Assembly: GCA_020025415.1 (NCBI GenBank)
Contig: JAHHSB010000069.1
Location: 1 to 6,709, forward strand
Length of the DNA stretch: 6,709 nucleotides
Direction: 5' to 3'
Origin: Oscillibacter sp.
Lineage (GTDB): Bacteria > Bacillota > Clostridia > Oscillospirales > Oscillospiraceae
The notes beneath the pieces were generated by a model. That model saw only the letters and a list, made by a program, of their open reading frames with translations. It made no database searches and was not told where the DNA came from. Below are positions 5,306 through 6,709 of this stretch, in pieces; within the stretch, counting starts at the first letter, position 1; every line of letters begins with the position of its first letter. Position numbers and translations under genes: made by a program.

Positions 5306-6501
5306 CAGCCCACCAGGTGGAAGAACTCTTCCATGGCGCTGGTGCAGTCACCCACGCAGACGGTGTGGTGGTTGTTGATGGGATCAGTGAGGAAGTAGCT
5401 GAAGTCGTCCAGCTCCACCCGGATCTGGGAACGGCACAGGGTGTCCTCCCGCAGGTTTTCCACCAGCTTGCCGGCCTTGACATAGTAACGGCTCAGGTCA
5501 CCGGAGGTCTTGAAAATGGTGCAGGGGCCCTCGGGAATGGAGCCGGCGATGGCCACGCCGATACCAGACTCGAAGTGGGTGGTCAGGCTCATCTCATAGG
5601 GCATGTTCAGCGGCAGGGTGCAGTGGGCCAGGATCATGTTGCCCGCGTCGGTGTCGATGCGGCTGGGGTTGCACATGAACACGGGCTGGTCAGACACGGC
5701 GCCCAGGACGGCCATGGACAGCAACGAGGGCATATCACCTTCGCAGCCGGCGTAGACGCCCTCAGCATTGAGAATCGCCAGGCCCAGGCAGCCGGTGGTG
5801 TAGACCGTATCCAGCAGGTCGAAGCAGCGAACGCTGACGGCGCCCAGCTCATACCGGTCTACCAGACGGCGCAGGGCACCGTAAACGTTCAGCGACTTGT
5901 CCATTTCCGCGGCGTTGTAATTCATGGACAGCAGCTGCTCGGTCCAGGGATTCTGGGGATAGCCGCCAACGGCGATCTCGGAGAGCAGCTCGGACATGGG
6001 GATGTTCACCACTTCCGCGCCCAGCTTGGCGGCCAGGGAATCGGGATTGCACACACTGGCGATCAGCCAGTCGGAAGGCTCGCCCACGCAGCCCAGACGG
6101 ATGCCCTTGAGCTTGGACATGGCGGCGTTGGCCTGGGCCAGGGCCTTGATGCGGGCGGCGATTTTGGTTATGCTGCCGTGAAGGATCTCGCCCTTGCAGC
6201 CCTCGGCGTGGAGGCGGGAGAGGATCTCCATGGAGGCGGCCAGAGAGTTGGAGTCGCCGCTGGTGAGGATGTAGCAGGGCCGGCTCCGGTCCATCAGGGG
6301 GAAGTACTCAGACAGGAACTTGCCCTCGCTGCCGCCGGAGGCAACAAATACGAGGCCGAAGGGCAGTGTAGCCAGTTCATCGGGATCAACGTGCTCCAGC
6401 GGCTCGTCCACAGCGGTGGAGACATTCTTCAAAAACTGGTCAATGATTTCCCGTTTCACCTGGGAAAGGGAGCTTCGGATTTCGTAAATCGGAATGGACA
6501 T
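5305..6501 (-). CDS. L-fucose/L-arabinose isomerase-like protein (COG2407-type sugar isomerase)
   Basis: 398-residue cytoplasmic protein related to the fucose/arabinose isomerases, metal-dependent aldose-ketose isomerases. The N-terminal two thirds are the Rossmann-like substrate-binding domains (for example FGLVFVASGGSEGKFL 48-63 and LGCVGEPSDWLIAS 136-149). The C-terminal part carries the diagnostic motifs: GCEGDMPSLLSMAVLG (252-267) with probable metal ligand Glu254, FMCNPSRIDTDAGN (275-288), LAHC (291-294), THFESGIGVAIAG (308-320) with probable ligand His309, and NNHHTVCVGD (376-385). Residue 278, 24 after Glu254 where E. coli FucI has metal-binding Asp361, is Asn here. ATG 6501 is chosen over ATG 6507 because AGGAGGT (6515-6509) is only 1 nt from 6507 but 7 nt from 6501. 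First gene of a two-gene unit with the esterase. The sugar is unknown; members of this family also isomerise unusual sugars such as sulfoquinovose, so true fucose activity should not be assumed. Confidence 0.85.
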   Translation of the reverse strand: MSIPIYEIRSSLSQVKREIIDQFLKNVSTAVDEPLEHVDPDELATLPFGLVFVASGGSEGKFLSEYFPLMDRSRPCYILTSGDSNSLAASMEILSRLHAEGCKGEILHGSITKIAARIKALAQANAAMSKLKGIRLGCVGEPSDWLIASVCNPDSLAAKLGAEVVNIPMSELLSEIAVGGYPQNPWTEQLLSMNYNAAEMDKSLNVYGALRRLVDRYELGAVSVRCFDLLDTVYTTGCLGLAILNAEGVYAGCEGDMPSLLSMAVLGAVSDQPVFMCNPSRIDTDAGNMILAHCTLPLNMPYEMSLTTHFESGIGVAIAGSIPEGPCTIFKTSGDLSRYYVKAGKLVENLREDTLCRSQIRVELDDFSYFLTDPINNHHTVCVGDCTSAMEEFFHLVG

Positions 6502-6508
6502 AATCATT

Positions 6509-6515
6509 ACCTCCT
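6509..6515 (-). promoter_or_regulatory. Ribosome binding site that decides the isomerase-like start
   Basis: A perfect AGGAGGT on the minus strand. Two in-frame ATGs follow, at 6507 (1 nt away, too close) and 6501 (7 nt away, ideal), so translation should begin at 6501. Confidence 0.85.
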
Positions 6516-6535
6516 GTGCAGAAATTCACATGTAC

Positions 6536-6564
6536 AGCGTACCATTTTGCGGGAGGACTGTCAA
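6536..6564 (-). promoter_or_regulatory. Sigma-A promoter of the isomerase-like/esterase unit
   Basis: On the minus strand a perfect TTGACA (6564-6559) is followed after 17 bp by TACGCT (6541-6536). The -10 box keeps the most important T, A and final T. Transcription would start near 6529, leaving a leader of about 28 nt. The -10 box is overlapped by the inverted repeat GTAC-AGC-GTAC (6532-6542), a possible small operator. Confidence 0.65.
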
Positions 6565-6679
6565 CTGCTGGAAGGTCCCGAAACGGGGGAACGGCCGCCT
6601 TTTTTCGCCCCGGACAGGACAAAACAGACCGGCGTCCGGCAGCTGTGCCCGCCCGGGGAAAAGGGGGCGGCCGGGGGGA

Positions 6680-6708
6680 TTGCGGCGGCACCGGGATGGA
6701 GGTATAAT
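6680..6708 (+). promoter_or_regulatory. Probable divergent promoter facing right, at the window edge
   Basis: TTGCGG (6680-6685), 17 bp, then a perfect TATAAT (6703-6708). It points away from the isomerase-like gene, implying a divergently transcribed gene just past the window. The bases GGAGGTATAATG could instead be read as a ribosome binding site plus ATG 6707, but the 4-nt spacing is short and the promoter reading is better. Confidence 0.5.
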
Positions 6709-6709
6709 G

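Noticed and set aside
6573..6605. Possible terminator before the six-T run at 6600-6605
   Set aside because: Only a 4-bp CCCG-AAA-CGGG stem lies nearby and it is not adjacent to the Ts.
6440..6707. Overlapping open frames on both strands across the right intergenic region
   Set aside because: They are rich in Pro, Arg and Gly, overlap a good promoter and ribosome binding site, and have no convincing starts.
1..6709. Mobile elements, CRISPR arrays, tRNA or rRNA genes, attachment sites
   Set aside because: No transposase or integrase, no regular spaced repeats, and no recognisable RNA gene is visible on either strand.

Overview
The window is about 6.7 kb of GC-rich bacterial chromosome with tightly packed genes. 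Strong AGGAGG-type ribosome binding sites, sigma-A-like promoters, GC-rich hairpin terminators with short T-tracts, and the gene content (BmpA/Nup-type nucleoside ABC permeases, an ADP-forming acyl-CoA synthetase subunit) all fit a GC-rich anaerobic Firmicute. A gut clostridium of the Oscillospiraceae type is my guess; no rRNA or other taxonomic marker is present, so this is inference. I see no phage, transposon, tRNA, rRNA or CRISPR.

Left part (1-2761, plus strand): the 3' part of one ABC permease gene, a second complete permease gene overlapping it by 8 bp, then a nucleoside hydrolase gene. Together they read as nucleoside uptake followed by cleavage to free base and ribose. The ATP-binding protein and the substrate-binding lipoprotein would lie upstream, outside the window. 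An unusually strong terminator hairpin sits between the second permease and the hydrolase, only a few bases before the hydrolase's ribosome binding site.

Middle (2762-4449, plus strand): an AT-rich promoter region, a leader of about 100 nt with an imperfect tandem repeat, and a gene for the alpha (CoA-binding plus succinyl-CoA-ligase-like) half of an ADP-forming acyl-CoA synthetase. The ATP-grasp beta half normally needed for activity is not in the window. Instead the gene is followed by a ribosome-binding-site-plus-ATG remnant that runs straight into a terminator.

Right part (4480-6501, minus strand): a convergent two-gene unit, transcribed right to left, made of an L-fucose/L-arabinose-isomerase-like sugar isomerase and, 15 nt later, a serine alpha/beta hydrolase (probable carbohydrate or cinnamoyl-type esterase). 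It has its own promoter with a perfect TTGACA box. A further promoter facing right (TTGCGG-17-TATAAT) ends at the window edge, so a divergent gene probably begins just outside.

I see no clearly new biological system. The points most worth a second look are the orphan acyl-CoA synthetase alpha subunit, the His-to-Phe change in the nucleoside hydrolase active site, the terminator in front of the hydrolase, and the uncharacterised isomerase/esterase pair.
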